NCBI GenBank assembly: GCA_001874005.1
Contig: MNYJ01000105.1
Location: 1 to 34,378 of the forward strand
Direction of reading: 5' to 3'
Length of the DNA stretch: 34,378 nt
DNA from: Desulfobacteraceae bacterium CG2_30_51_40
GTDB taxonomy: Bacteria; Desulfobacterota; DSM-4660; Desulfatiglandales; Desulfatiglandaceae
Position numbers and translations under genes: made by a program. The notes under the pieces were generated by a model. It saw only the letters and a program-made list of their open reading frames with translations. It ran no database searches and was not told where the DNA came from. Shown here one piece after another: positions 1 through 7,703 of the stretch. Within the stretch, counting starts at the first letter, position 1. Each line of letters opens with the position of its first letter.

Positions 1-42
1 AGTCATGAATTTGGGTTAAGGGAGTGTCAGATTCCTTATGCC

Positions 43-110
43 AAAATCACCCCCACCCCTCCCTCCCCCGTCGAGGGGGAGGGATTAAAGGAAGGGGCAT
101 TTTCATATAA
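43..110. repeat. Mosaic intergenic repeat, G/C-rich module (copy 1)
   Basis: C-runs at 50-69 (five, four, three and five C, separated by single A or T) are followed by a CCCTCCCCC/GGGGGAGGG hairpin and close with a CATTTTCATATAAA box just downstream of the RidA-fusion stop codon. The same module recurs near 4.4, 9.7, 13.9, 15.4, 20.3 and 28.0 kb. On the minus strand the C-runs become a G-quadruplex-type motif. No coding potential is seen from 1 to 115. Confidence 0.75.
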
Positions 111-115
111 AGCTG

Positions 116-856
116 TCAGGCGTTGCCGGCAAATGCGGTACAGGATATCTCCACAAGCGCTCCCCTGGGGAGTGAGGCTACCTCAACGGCATAACGAGCC
201 GGTTTAGCCGGGCCACTGAAACGGGCTTCATAGACCTCATTCATGCCGTTAAAGTCACCCATGTTTTTTAGAAAAACTTCTGATTTTACTACATCATTGA
301 ATCCAAGTCCTGCTGCCTCGAGTATGGCGGATATGTTTGCGAGCACCCTTTCGGTCTGCTCCCTTATTGCGCCCTTAATTAGCTCGCCCGTCCCTGGATC
401 AAGGGCTATCTGCCCAGACACAAACAGGAAATCCCCTGCGGATACCGCCTGAGAATAAGGGCCTATGGCTCGGGGGGCTCCTGATGTCTCCACCTTCTTA
501 ACGGATCTTGATTTTGCGGATTCACTCACTTTGCCAAGAGGGTCGGTCACAATCATCTTCGAGAGGATCGGGCCAGGCTCAACTGCCCTCCACTCAGGAA
601 CACAGCCGTATTTTTCCGGTATCACCCTTGTCCACCTCTCAGACTCTACATAAGTCCTGAGCGCATCTTCGGTCTCAAAAATATAAAAAGCCCCCCACTC
701 GCCCTTCTCCTCGTCGCACCACCAGCACTTGAACTGAACCGTATCCATATTCAGAAATACCGGGTAACTTCCCCTGAACAATTCCTGCATCGCCTTTGTC
801 TTTATTGGCTCTAAAGGCCTGAATGTAACGGTTAGCGCCCTCTTGTTCCCTTTCAT
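116..856 (-). CDS. YdhR-like / RidA (YjgF) two-domain fusion protein
   Basis: 246 aa. Residues about 5-100 resemble the YdhR family of small dimeric alpha-beta-barrel putative monooxygenases (pattern GAFYIF-x-ALRTY). Residues about 122-244 are a complete RidA/YjgF/UK114 domain, with PYSQAV near 133, VSGQI near 147 and the signature [19 protein letters not shown] at 219-237. R221 and E236 match the conserved RidA residues that bind the imine substrate carboxylate and activate water. RidA proteins hydrolyse reactive enamine/imine intermediates released by PLP enzymes; what the N-terminal domain adds is unknown. The ATG at 856 has a strong AGGGGGGA ribosome site about 8 nt upstream. No partner gene overlaps it. 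A terminator-like hairpin lies in the short leader. Domain identities are confident; a joint function is not. Confidence 0.88.
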   Translation of the reverse strand: MKGNKRALTVTFRPLEPIKTKAMQELFRGSYPVFLNMDTVQFKCWWCDEEKGEWGAFYIFETEDALRTYVESERWTRVIPEKYGCVPEWRAVEPGPILSKMIVTDPLGKVSESAKSRSVKKVETSGAPRAIGPYSQAVSAGDFLFVSGQIALDPGTGELIKGAIREQTERVLANISAILEAAGLGFNDVVKSEVFLKNMGDFNGMNEVYEARFSGPAKPARYAVEVASLPRGALVEISCTAFAGNA

Positions 857-877
857 AGCATTTATCCCCCCTGGAAT

Positions 878-903
878 AAAAACCCCGGGAAATCTACCCG
901 GGG
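878..903 (-). terminator. Rho-independent terminator-like hairpin in front of the RidA-fusion gene
   Basis: On the minus strand CCCCGGG (903-897) pairs with CCCGGGG (889-883) over a 7-nt loop and is followed by five T (882-878). It ends only 21 nt before the ATG at 856, so a promoter can hardly fit between them. It is either the terminator of the decayed gene upstream or an attenuator in the leader of the fusion gene. Confidence 0.5.
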
Positions 904-1017
904 CAAATAAATTATTGTACTTGCGAGCCGTCTTATAAGAAAGGCAGATATACTGTTGCAGCTTTTTTATGAAAATAGATACTCATAGCTGCGCAGGCTG
1001 TCCCGGAACTCGATCCT

Positions 1018-1115
1018 GCCGCCACTATCCGGTTCTGGTTCCGGCCTTCGCCGGGATGACTACCTGGATTCCGGATCGAGTCGGCTTTTGACATGCGGCA
1101 TTTTCACACTTCGTT
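1018..1115. repeat. Degenerate TTCCGGCC..GCCGGGATGAC intergenic repeat
   Basis: Contains TTCCGGCCTTCGCCGGGATGAC and then GGATTCCGGATCGAGTCGGCTTTT, closing with a GGCATTTTCAC box. Close relatives occur near 3100 and 28115, and degenerate ones near 9630 and 13820. The rest of 904-1136 shows no gene. Confidence 0.6.
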
Positions 1116-1136
1116 TCCTCCCCGCGGGCCTGGGGG

Positions 1137-2993
1137 TTATTTGTCCAGCACGTTAACGGGCCACCCTGATCCGATATCGTATTTCTCAAGCTCTTCTATT
1201 GAATTGATTGAAGCAAGTGCCGCCTTATGCTTCTCTGCGGCCCTGTTAGTTAGTGTCCATCCGGAAATGGCTATTTTCACCGATTTCGGCGTTGGGCTCA
1301 AATTTTAATCCTCGAAATACGTCTATGTATTCCTGTGGTTAAAATTATCGCCCGCCTTGAACTCGACGAAACTATCTCATTTCCGGATGGACACTAGTTA
1401 GATATATCCAGCCAGTAAGGGCCGTTTGGAGAAAAAACAATTCCTCTGAACTGAGAGCAATTTCCTTTTTATCGGATGATTGCATGGTAAATCCCTGCGG
1501 AAGAACTCCGCCCGGTACCATTGCACTCAACACAGCGGACATGATGTTCAGTCTGTTTTTATCGTCTATATCAAAACTCGCTCCCTTAAAAACCACCTTG
1601 CCTGAAAGGCGTTCACCACAAAGTGCATCTATCTCGTCAATCCTTCTAGCTCTTACCTCATCTGCTGTAATAAGAAGCTTTCTCACAACATTCATAAGCA
1701 GTTCAGGTTCAACAGGTTTTTCTAGAAATGCATCCGGCCTGGCGCTGATGAACCGTTCCAGCTCACTTCCTCCTGGAGCCTTACCTGTTCGGTCGTATCT
1801 CTGGCTATTACTGCAAGCGAAACCATCTGTCCCTGATCGTCAAGTATCGGGAACCGCACTGTGTGGAAGTGCCTCATTTTCCCAGGCCCTTCCCTGAGTC
1901 TTTCAGTGAAAGAGACCGTCTTGCTGCTCCTTAGTACCTCCCTGTCATGGGCCTCCATCTGACGAGCAAGCTTTTCGGGAAATAGCTCAAACTCCGTCTT
2001 ACCTACCGCGGACTCACGCATTACCCCCATTGAGGAAGCGGCCTCAGGATTGATATAGAGATATCTTCCCTCCAAATCCTTGATGCAGATTATGTCGTGG
2101 GCCGATTCAAGGAACTGTCTGAGTTTTTCCTCCGATTCCCTCAGTTCCCTTTCAAGAAGCACCCTGCGGGTTACATCCCTGATGCCTTCAATTATCTGGA
2201 TCACCTTCCCATCCTGGCCAAAGATGGGGGTGGCCATTATTTCCTCAAAGGAGGCGTTGCCGTCTTTCCCCTTATGGCTGTGTATGACAGTGCAGGTTGC
2301 GCCCTCATCAAAGACCTTCCTGAGCGGACAATCGCCTCCCTCTCCCAGGCACGGGCCGCCGATCCCGTGAGATATCTCAAAGCAACGCCTCCCAACAACC
2401 TCATTTTCCTCAAGGCCAGTTTCCTTGACAAACGTCCTGTTGACGGAGTGTATCGTATAATCCTGGTTCAAGACCATTATTCTATCCGGAAGGGAATCAA
2501 TAACCTTCTGGCACCAGTCCCGCTCCTTGGTGATAGATCTCTCTGCCTCCAGTTGAAGCTCTCGTTTTTCCTCCTCTATCTGGATAAGATCCCAGAGAAG
2601 TCTGGCCCCTCTATGATCAATAGAACTCACCTCAAGGGGTTTGGTACGGATCATCTTCTCCCTTACAGCCATGGAGTCGGTCAATTCTATAAGGAGGTTA
2701 AGCCCGGGAAGCTTGTAAAGTTCTATAAAATCCTTTGTGGTGAAGATGCCCATTTTTCGTGCCAAAACCATCCCCGGAGCATCGTCGCTTGGATCCGCCA
2801 CACCCAATATGTCAAGGTTCAGCCTGCTCTTTCTTTCTCCGCCCAGAAGCATGATCAGATTCTCACAGGCACTTCCTCCGCCCACTATAGCGGCCTTCAA
2901 AGCGACTCCCGACTGGGCCCCCCTCCTTATGATCCGCTCTCCGGCCTCTCCCCTATCCGGCCTTTGGCCTGAATCCTCTTGCTGATTATCCAT
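1137..2993 (-). pseudogene. Decayed sensor protein (Rossmann-PAS-PAS, receiver tail, DUF4376-like C-terminus)
   Basis: The first open frame (3008 or 2993 to 1722) encodes a Rossmann-like NAD-binding domain (LKAAIVGGGSACENL at 37-51), a PAS domain at about 165-285 with C209, C220 and C227-P-L, and a second PAS at about 295-415. It then leaves frame near 1750. A -1 frame change continues into a receiver-type tail (DAFLEKPVEPELL, about 1692-1730) and a DUF4376-like region. That region runs to 1395, is cut by the 142-bp element at 1253-1394, and resumes in the correct frame to end in YDIGSGWP and a TAA at 1137-1139. No HisKA or ATPase domain remains. GGAG about 7 nt before the ATG at 2993 favours that start over 3008. 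I infer an internal deletion that fused PAS2 to a receiver end, followed by the MITE insertion. The Rossmann-PAS part could still be expressed as a truncated signalling protein of about 423 aa. Confidence 0.75.
1253..1394. mobile_element. 142-bp MITE, copy 1 (inside the DUF4376-like gene)
   Basis: Perfect 17-bp terminal inverted repeats, GTGTCCATCCGGAAATG and its complement. The interior is itself imperfectly palindromic (AATTTTAATC..GGTTAAAATT). It is flanked by TAGTTA at 1247-1252 and 1395-1400, a 6-bp target duplication. Removing the element and one TAGTTA copy restores a continuous reading frame, which independently supports both the boundaries and the 6-bp duplication. It encodes nothing. 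Other copies are at 15600-15741 and 34170-34311. Confidence 0.9.
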
Positions 2994-3024
2994 CATCCTT
3001 CTCCGCATATTCCATCATCAAATC

Positions 3025-3161
3025 TTGACGGCTTCGTAAAAAGTCGTCACCCCGTTGAAAAACGGGGTCCAGAGATTTCATAACTGACCGAAGATACTGG
3101 ATTCCGGCTTTCGCCGGAATGACGTAACATGCTATTTGTCGACTTTCCACGAAGCCGTCAA
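3025..3161. mobile_element. 137-bp inverted-repeat element (TTGACGGCTTCGT ends)
   Basis: The left end TTGACGGCTTCGTAAAAAGTCG starts at 3025; the right end is its complement with two mismatches and finishes at 3161. Inside are CACCCCGTTGAAAAACGGGGT, a small hairpin, and the shared GGATTCCGGCTTTCGCCGG repeat (3098-3123). It fills most of the gap upstream of the decayed sensor gene. No ORF is present, so it is a non-autonomous element. I recall similar ends as common in deltaproteobacterial genomes. A target duplication is not clear. Confidence 0.7.
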
Positions 3162-3213
3162 TCTTTTCAACAGCCTGTTATATGATGTTCATTAACCGGT
3201 AAAATACAACTCA

Positions 3214-4206
3214 TCACTTTTCTTTCGAGCTTTCCTGCGGGAAGACCATCTTTCCGCAAATACCGAGATCGTATCCATCCAAGGTCAGCAAAAGTTCTCT
3301 GAAGCGTGCATCGTGTAAGACACCCATAAACAGTTGAACACCTTCATCAAAAAATCTCTCTCTTGTTATCAGCAGATCGAATCGTTCCCAGCGAAGCGGG
3401 ATGAAATCGAGGCCTAAAAGGGTTGCTGCAGCCTTTATTGCCAAACCTGCGTCAACTCGACCGGCTATAATCTCCATTCCGACATCAACATGCCTCTGCA
3501 CTTCCCTGCCATAGCCATTTATCCGGTCGCCGGCTAAGCCCAGCTTTAAAAGTTCCTGATCGAGAAGGAGCCTGGTACCCGTTCCAACGGACCGGTTGAC
3601 TATAGTTACATCCTCTCTGGCAAGGTCTTTTATTCCTGTTATGGTCTTGGGATTCCCTCTGGCTATCAGCAGACCCTGCTCGCGCATGCAGAAATTGACA
3701 ATGGCCGGCAAATGACCTAGCTCATTTTCCGCAAACCTGAAATTGTATTCACCACCGCCCGCCTCCATAAGGTGGCTGGAAGCAATATGGCAAAAACCCC
3801 TTCTGAGTGCCCGAATGCCGCCCATGCTTCCCAGGTTTCCGAAGACTGCCACGTTCTCCGGGTAGATCTTATTGAACAGGGCAATAGTCTTATCCAGGAG
3901 GATATCGTTGCTTCCGCACACAATCAAGAGACCGTGATAAGGCGGAAGAGGATTCCCCTCCTTTGGATAGTTGATGGTTTCATTTTCCAGCCACTGCTTC
4001 ACGAGTCTGGTTGGAAAAAGCCACTTGCCTGTGACCTTTGTCGCTGGGAGTCCCTTTTCGGCTATAAGCGCGTAAATCATCTTTTCATTGAGATCGAGAA
4101 ACTCGGCGATCTCTCTGGTATTCATGAACTCCTTTTTCTCTCCGCCCTGGATCAAATGGTCCGGAGCCTCGTTGGGCAATGTTTCCTTCCTGCCCCCCTT
4201 TTTCAT
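3214..4206 (-). CDS. Excisionase-type HTH plus periplasmic-binding-fold transcriptional regulator
   Basis: 330 aa from the chosen start. Residues about 28-73 form an excisionase/MerR-like HTH (MNTREIAEFLDLNEKMIYALIAE, then GKWLFPTRLVKQWL). Residues about 91-325 are a substrate-binding-protein-like domain of the PF12727 kind, with SSHLMEAGGGEYN and VNRSVGTGTRLLLDQ. One-component regulators of this design typically sense small ligands, often oxyanions such as molybdate or tungstate; that ligand is inferred here from tupA on the same strand 540 bp upstream. The frame is open to an ATG at 4287, but the ATG at 4206 has GGAGGAGG about 5 nt upstream and is preferred. A third ATG just before the HTH (4125) has AAGGAG too close. 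Cytoplasmic, no signal peptide. It may autoregulate or control the tupA operon. Confidence 0.82.
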   Translation of the reverse strand: MKKGGRKETLPNEAPDHLIQGGEKKEFMNTREIAEFLDLNEKMIYALIAEKGLPATKVTGKWLFPTRLVKQWLENETINYPKEGNPLPPYHGLLIVCGSNDILLDKTIALFNKIYPENVAVFGNLGSMGGIRALRRGFCHIASSHLMEAGGGEYNFRFAENELGHLPAIVNFCMREQGLLIARGNPKTITGIKDLAREDVTIVNRSVGTGTRLLLDQELLKLGLAGDRINGYGREVQRHVDVGMEIIAGRVDAGLAIKAAATLLGLDFIPLRWERFDLLITRERFFDEGVQLFMGVLHDARFRELLLTLDGYDLGICGKMVFPQESSKEK

Positions 4207-4336
4207 AAGCCCTCCTCCAGGTTGCATGTTTATGCCGACAGAAAAGCCACAATCCATATCCGGGAAGCGTAACCTCTTTTCTAGCATGATACTATAAGTT
4301 ACAGGCGAATGAAACTACATGGAACAATGCTGTCGC

Positions 4337-4575
4337 CGTCGTTGTGCCCCTTTCAGGGCATGGCGGTTTATATGAAAATGCCCCTTCGCTTCACTCCTCC
4401 CGCTCGACATGTGAGGGTGGGGTGGGGATGATTTTCATGTTTCGTTGTTCCTTAACAGGGCATGGGGGTTTATATGAAAATGTTCCCTTCCTTTAATCCC
4501 TCCCCCTCGACGGGGGAGGGAGGGGTGGGGGTGATTTTCATGCTTCGTTGTGCCCCTTTCAGGGCATGGCGGCTA
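4337..4575. repeat. Mosaic intergenic repeat array, alternating hairpin and G-rich modules
   Basis: Five modules alternate. TGCCCCTTTCAGGGCA hairpins lie at 4345-4360 and 4551-4566, with a degenerate one near 4446-4464. G/C-rich modules lie at about 4373-4440 and 4473-4540. ATGAAAAT or ATTTTCAT boxes mark every junction. G-runs of five, three, four and five, spaced by one base, lie at 4512-4531. This array makes up most of the 540-bp gap 4207-4746, which shows no gene. Confidence 0.75.
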
Positions 4576-4676
4576 GACGGAAAGTTTTTCCCGGGGCCTT
4601 TCGATATGGACTGCCGGGAATCCGATCAAGTTCTAGGGGATGTTTTCCCTCCGGGGCAGAGAATTCACAAAAGCTG

Positions 4677-4730
4677 AAAAATTACTGCCGACAACCCCGG
4701 GACAGAAGAAGGCCTCGAGAATTGCCGGCA
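4677..4730 (-). terminator. Possible terminator of the porin-diheme-tupA operon
   Basis: On the minus strand TGCCGGCAA (4730-4722) can pair with TTGTCGGCA (4694-4686), a 9-bp stem with one G-U pair and a long loop. It is followed after 4 nt by five T (4681-4677). It lies 17 nt beyond the tupA stop. The large loop weakens the call. Confidence 0.4.
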
Positions 4731-4746
4731 CGCTTTTTACGGTACT

Positions 4747-5646
4747 TCACCTTTTGCTCGGCTCCGCGTCGGGGAAAAATGCCTGCTGACCCGATATCTT
4801 ATAGTCATTTATATACGATTGACCCTTGGGCGAGACAAGCCATTTAGCAAAACTGTCCGCCCATTCAAATCGCACATGCTTGTGCTTACCGAAACTCACC
4901 GGAATGACCCCGTAATAATTGAAAAGCCGCTCATCGCCCTGGCAGAGTATTTTCAGATCAAGCCCTAGGCCTTTTCCGAACTTGTGCTTGAGAAATGTTG
5001 CCCTGTCGGAGAGCGTGTAGGCCCGCTTTTCATCGGCAAAAAGGAGGGTTCTGCCCATACCCTGACCTATTGAAAAATACCATTCTCCTTCCGGGCTCTC
5101 AAATGATATTCCTCTCTTAACACCCATGATTGAAACCTCCAAGCTTCTTCGCTTCAAAGGAATGCCGGTGAGCCTCCAGAGTTCCTGCTCCTTGGAGTGA
5201 GTGCCGCTATCGTCTCCCCTGGAAACAAAGGGCGATTTACTACCCGCTATAAGCTTCATAGCGGCAACCGCATCCCTCGTTGCCTGTATGGCGGCAGGAT
5301 CTGACGGAGGTCCGAGCAATACAAAATCATTGTGCATTACTGAAAGCCTGTAGGCTCCGTAGCCCTCGGAAACAAAGCTCTCCTCACGTTTCCTGTCGTG
5401 AACTAATATGACATCAACATTGCCGTCCATTCCGTCCCTTATGGCAGCCCCTGTCCCCTTTGCAAGCACCCTGACTTCTATACCTGTGTCCCTCGTAAAA
5501 TGTGGTAGGATCACTGCCAAAAGCCCGGAATTTTCGGTACTTGTAGTTGTTGACATCAGGATATATTTCTTACCATCACCAAACGCTGAATGGCTCAGGC
5601 TCAGAAGACAGGCGATGACAATGGAGACAAAAATACGTTTCATCAT
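4747..5646 (-). CDS. tupA: Tungstate-type ABC transporter substrate-binding protein (TupA family)
   Basis: 299 aa with a signal peptide (residues 1-23, MMKRIFV..AFG). Family motifs are present: STTTSTENSGLL at 32-43, GTGAAIRDG..GNVDVILVH at 65-83 and SRGDDSGTH at 142-150, the oxyanion-contacting loops of TupA/WtpA-like proteins. Its role is periplasmic capture of tungstate, or possibly molybdate, for delivery to an ABC permease. No tupB or tupC homologue lies in the window, so the transporter partner must be elsewhere, or this copy acts alone as a sensor or scavenger. The ATG at 5646 follows AAGGGGG. The gene starts 18 nt after the stop of the diheme protein gene, so they are very likely co-transcribed with the porin gene. 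Family call firm; ligand specificity (W, Mo or another anion) inferred. Confidence 0.88.
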   Translation of the reverse strand: MMKRIFVSIVIACLLSLSHSAFGDGKKYILMSTTTSTENSGLLAVILPHFTRDTGIEVRVLAKGTGAAIRDGMDGNVDVILVHDRKREESFVSEGYGAYRLSVMHNDFVLLGPPSDPAAIQATRDAVAAMKLIAGSKSPFVSRGDDSGTHSKEQELWRLTGIPLKRRSLEVSIMGVKRGISFESPEGEWYFSIGQGMGRTLLFADEKRAYTLSDRATFLKHKFGKGLGLDLKILCQGDERLFNYYGVIPVSFGKHKHVRFEWADSFAKWLVSPKGQSYINDYKISGQQAFFPDAEPSKR

Positions 5647-5664
5647 AAAGGCCCCCTTGAGGAA

Positions 5665-7674
5665 TCATGCCCCTTGTTTTTCCCTCAAACGATATACACC
5701 AAAACCTGCCGCAAACGCCAATAAGGCAAGTAAGGCAAGGGATGATGCTATCCCGAAGTGAAGAGCGAACCAACTGAGTCCTACCACTGGAACAAGGGTT
5801 ACCCGCACAACAGGCTTCATCCAGGCGTGATCATCTATGAAACGGGCCATGGGGGGTGAGAACCTGTAATATGCATCAACGAAGGCTTCACCCAGACTGT
5901 TGCCCTTCATATGGGAATCGCGAAACTCCCTCAGTATGACCACTTCCGGGGCGCTGAAATCACCGTATGCTGCAGTGGCTATAAAGCATCCTCCGCCTCC
6001 CCCTCCGCTTTCCCCTGAAGCTGACGAGGTCGTTGTGGCGATTGCCCCGGGATCATGGATGGCGCCATCTTTGACTCCATCAGAATCCGTCGCCGGATCA
6101 CCGTCGGTTAGAGTGATTGTAATTGTGTCGTCTCCATCATTGCTCCCGAAAGGAATCACGCTCCAACCTCTTGCAGGATCAACCTTGTAATACTTGGAAT
6201 CAGTTGGGACGTTCCCAGGATACCTCATTGTCACCGTTACACTGGCGCCGGGGGTGATCCCAACAATGTCGAACTTCGTGGTACCGAATGGAAAGGTGGC
6301 AGAAGGTTTTCCGTCCTGCGGCAAGGCAGGATCGTCATGATTTAGTGTCCGAACATTAGCCAATTGGCCCGCGTTCGCGTTGATGAGGATCAGGGAGCCT
6401 CCATTAGCCTGTCTCACCTTTGCAGTGTCAGGGTCTTGGAAATCGGGAATACCGTCCCCGTCGAAATCTTCCGTCGCGTCTGTGCCCTCTTCGCTGTCCA
6501 GAACCCCGTTTCCATTTGAGTCGCTGCCTTCAATGGAACCGTAAACTATTATTTTTCCCTGATCCACATAGGCCCAGCCAACCTCCAGAAGATCAATATC
6601 TGTGGTGCCGGAAGGAAGCGGCTGTACCTTTATAGCCGTGACAGTTCTGCTTGCCGCGCCCGCGTTGTGATCCCAATCGAAGTTGTAAGGCCATATTACA
6701 TTCTGGTTCGTTGACTTGCTCGACTGGTCGGGCGCGTTGGGAGATTTCTGTGGCGGGACCACTCGGAAAGGACCCTCACCGTCAAGCTTATTGTCCTGGT
6801 TCAAAACGCCGGGATCCATACCCTGTCCTTCACGAGCATAAGCAAGGATCATCTTCAGCCCGCCTGGAACAGCTATGGAATCGAGGTGTTTTCTGCCTTT
6901 ACAGCTTGGCGCGCTGTAATCACACCATCCGTCAACCGTGTTAACCGCAATATCGGCCTGGGTATCATAATAATAAACCGCTGAAGGATAAATACCCTTT
7001 ACGTAATAGAGTTCAGGATCAGGATCCGAATCAAGAGGGTGATACTGAGCCCAGCCGTCGGGCGCGTATACAAGGATGCCTGTGGCACTTGAAAGGATAC
7101 CGGCATCTGCCAGCAGAACCTCCATCGGAACCCCCGTATATTCCGCATAAAAGTCCCCGGAACGCGAAGTGTTCATAAGAAGAAACTGTGTGTGTTTACC
7201 CAGGGCCTGGAGCTGCGCCTTGGTATAGATCCTTGAAGGGGCAACCACCTTTGACGGATCATCACCGGCATCGCCCGGGAACCTTACTGCCTCTATCTCC
7301 TGGATATTCGTATAACCATCGCCGTCAGAGTCTATAGCCTCTATGGCCTTGACAGCCGACGCATTGCGGCCGTTGTCATGATAGTCCTTACCGTATTGAT
7401 TCATTGTTTCGAGGATATTTCCGCTTCCGTCATAGCCATATTTGTAGTGACACCATTGGCAGCTCCCCAATGTGGTAGTTTTGCCTTTGCTTTCATATGA
7501 TCCGCCGCTGTGGCACAGGGCGCAGTGATCAAGCTTTGTTCCCGACTTGGCGGGGTAAGTCGCGGTGAAGTTCTTCGAATCGTTTTCTCCCTCATGATGA
7601 TACGCAGAAAAGGCCTGAGATACCAGGCAAAATGAAATAAACAAAGAAAATCCGCATAACAGAATCTTTTTCAC
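5665..7674 (-). CDS. Secreted GEGP-type diheme cytochrome with Ca-binding repeats and CFI-box C-terminus
   Basis: 669 aa. Signal peptide 1-24. Two CXXCH heme-c sites, CALCH (51-55) and CQWCH (72-76). EF-hand/thrombospondin-3-like calcium loops DSDGDGYTN (115-123), DSNGNGVLD (385-393) and DFDGDGIPD (403-411). Residues about 150-380 contain YTGVPMEVLLADAGI, GEGPFRVVPPQ (299-309) and DWDHNAG, matching the family I recall as GEGP motif-containing diheme proteins; this region resembles a SUOX-like molybdopterin-binding fold. A choice-of-anchor-U-like domain spans about 465-545. A CFI-box follows (CFIATAAYG at 563-571), then a hydrophobic helix (about 640-660) and a basic tail (RLREKQGA), a sorting-type end. 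It is probably displayed outside the cytoplasmic membrane. Its position between a porin and a TupA-like protein suggests a link to Mo/W chemistry, which is inference. Substrate unknown. Confidence 0.83.
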   Translation of the reverse strand: MKKILLCGFSLFISFCLVSQAFSAYHHEGENDSKNFTATYPAKSGTKLDHCALCHSGGSYESKGKTTTLGSCQWCHYKYGYDGSGNILETMNQYGKDYHDNGRNASAVKAIEAIDSDGDGYTNIQEIEAVRFPGDAGDDPSKVVAPSRIYTKAQLQALGKHTQFLLMNTSRSGDFYAEYTGVPMEVLLADAGILSSATGILVYAPDGWAQYHPLDSDPDPELYYVKGIYPSAVYYYDTQADIAVNTVDGWCDYSAPSCKGRKHLDSIAVPGGLKMILAYAREGQGMDPGVLNQDNKLDGEGPFRVVPPQKSPNAPDQSSKSTNQNVIWPYNFDWDHNAGAASRTVTAIKVQPLPSGTTDIDLLEVGWAYVDQGKIIVYGSIEGSDSNGNGVLDSEEGTDATEDFDGDGIPDFQDPDTAKVRQANGGSLILINANAGQLANVRTLNHDDPALPQDGKPSATFPFGTTKFDIVGITPGASVTVTMRYPGNVPTDSKYYKVDPARGWSVIPFGSNDGDDTITITLTDGDPATDSDGVKDGAIHDPGAIATTTSSASGESGGGGGGCFIATAAYGDFSAPEVVILREFRDSHMKGNSLGEAFVDAYYRFSPPMARFIDDHAWMKPVVRVTLVPVVGLSWFALHFGIASSLALLALLAFAAGFGVYRLREKQGA

Positions 7675-7703
7675 AGTTTTCCTCCTTTTTAACCTTATTT
7701 TTA

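Noticed and set aside
1093-1308. Plus-strand ORF of 71 aa
   Set aside because: It runs from a degenerate repeat through the DUF4376 remnant (other strand) into the MITE; a shadow frame.
1740-1765. Programmed -1 frameshift in the sensor gene
   Set aside because: No slippery heptamer or downstream pseudoknot is visible, and the downstream sequence is a receiver tail out of its normal context, so deletion or an indel is more likely.
2097-2972. Plus-strand ORF of 291 aa
   Set aside because: Antisense to the PAS sensor gene, which has clear domain motifs.
4337-4575. CRISPR array
   Set aside because: Repeats alternate between two module types of unequal length with no unique spacers and no cas genes.
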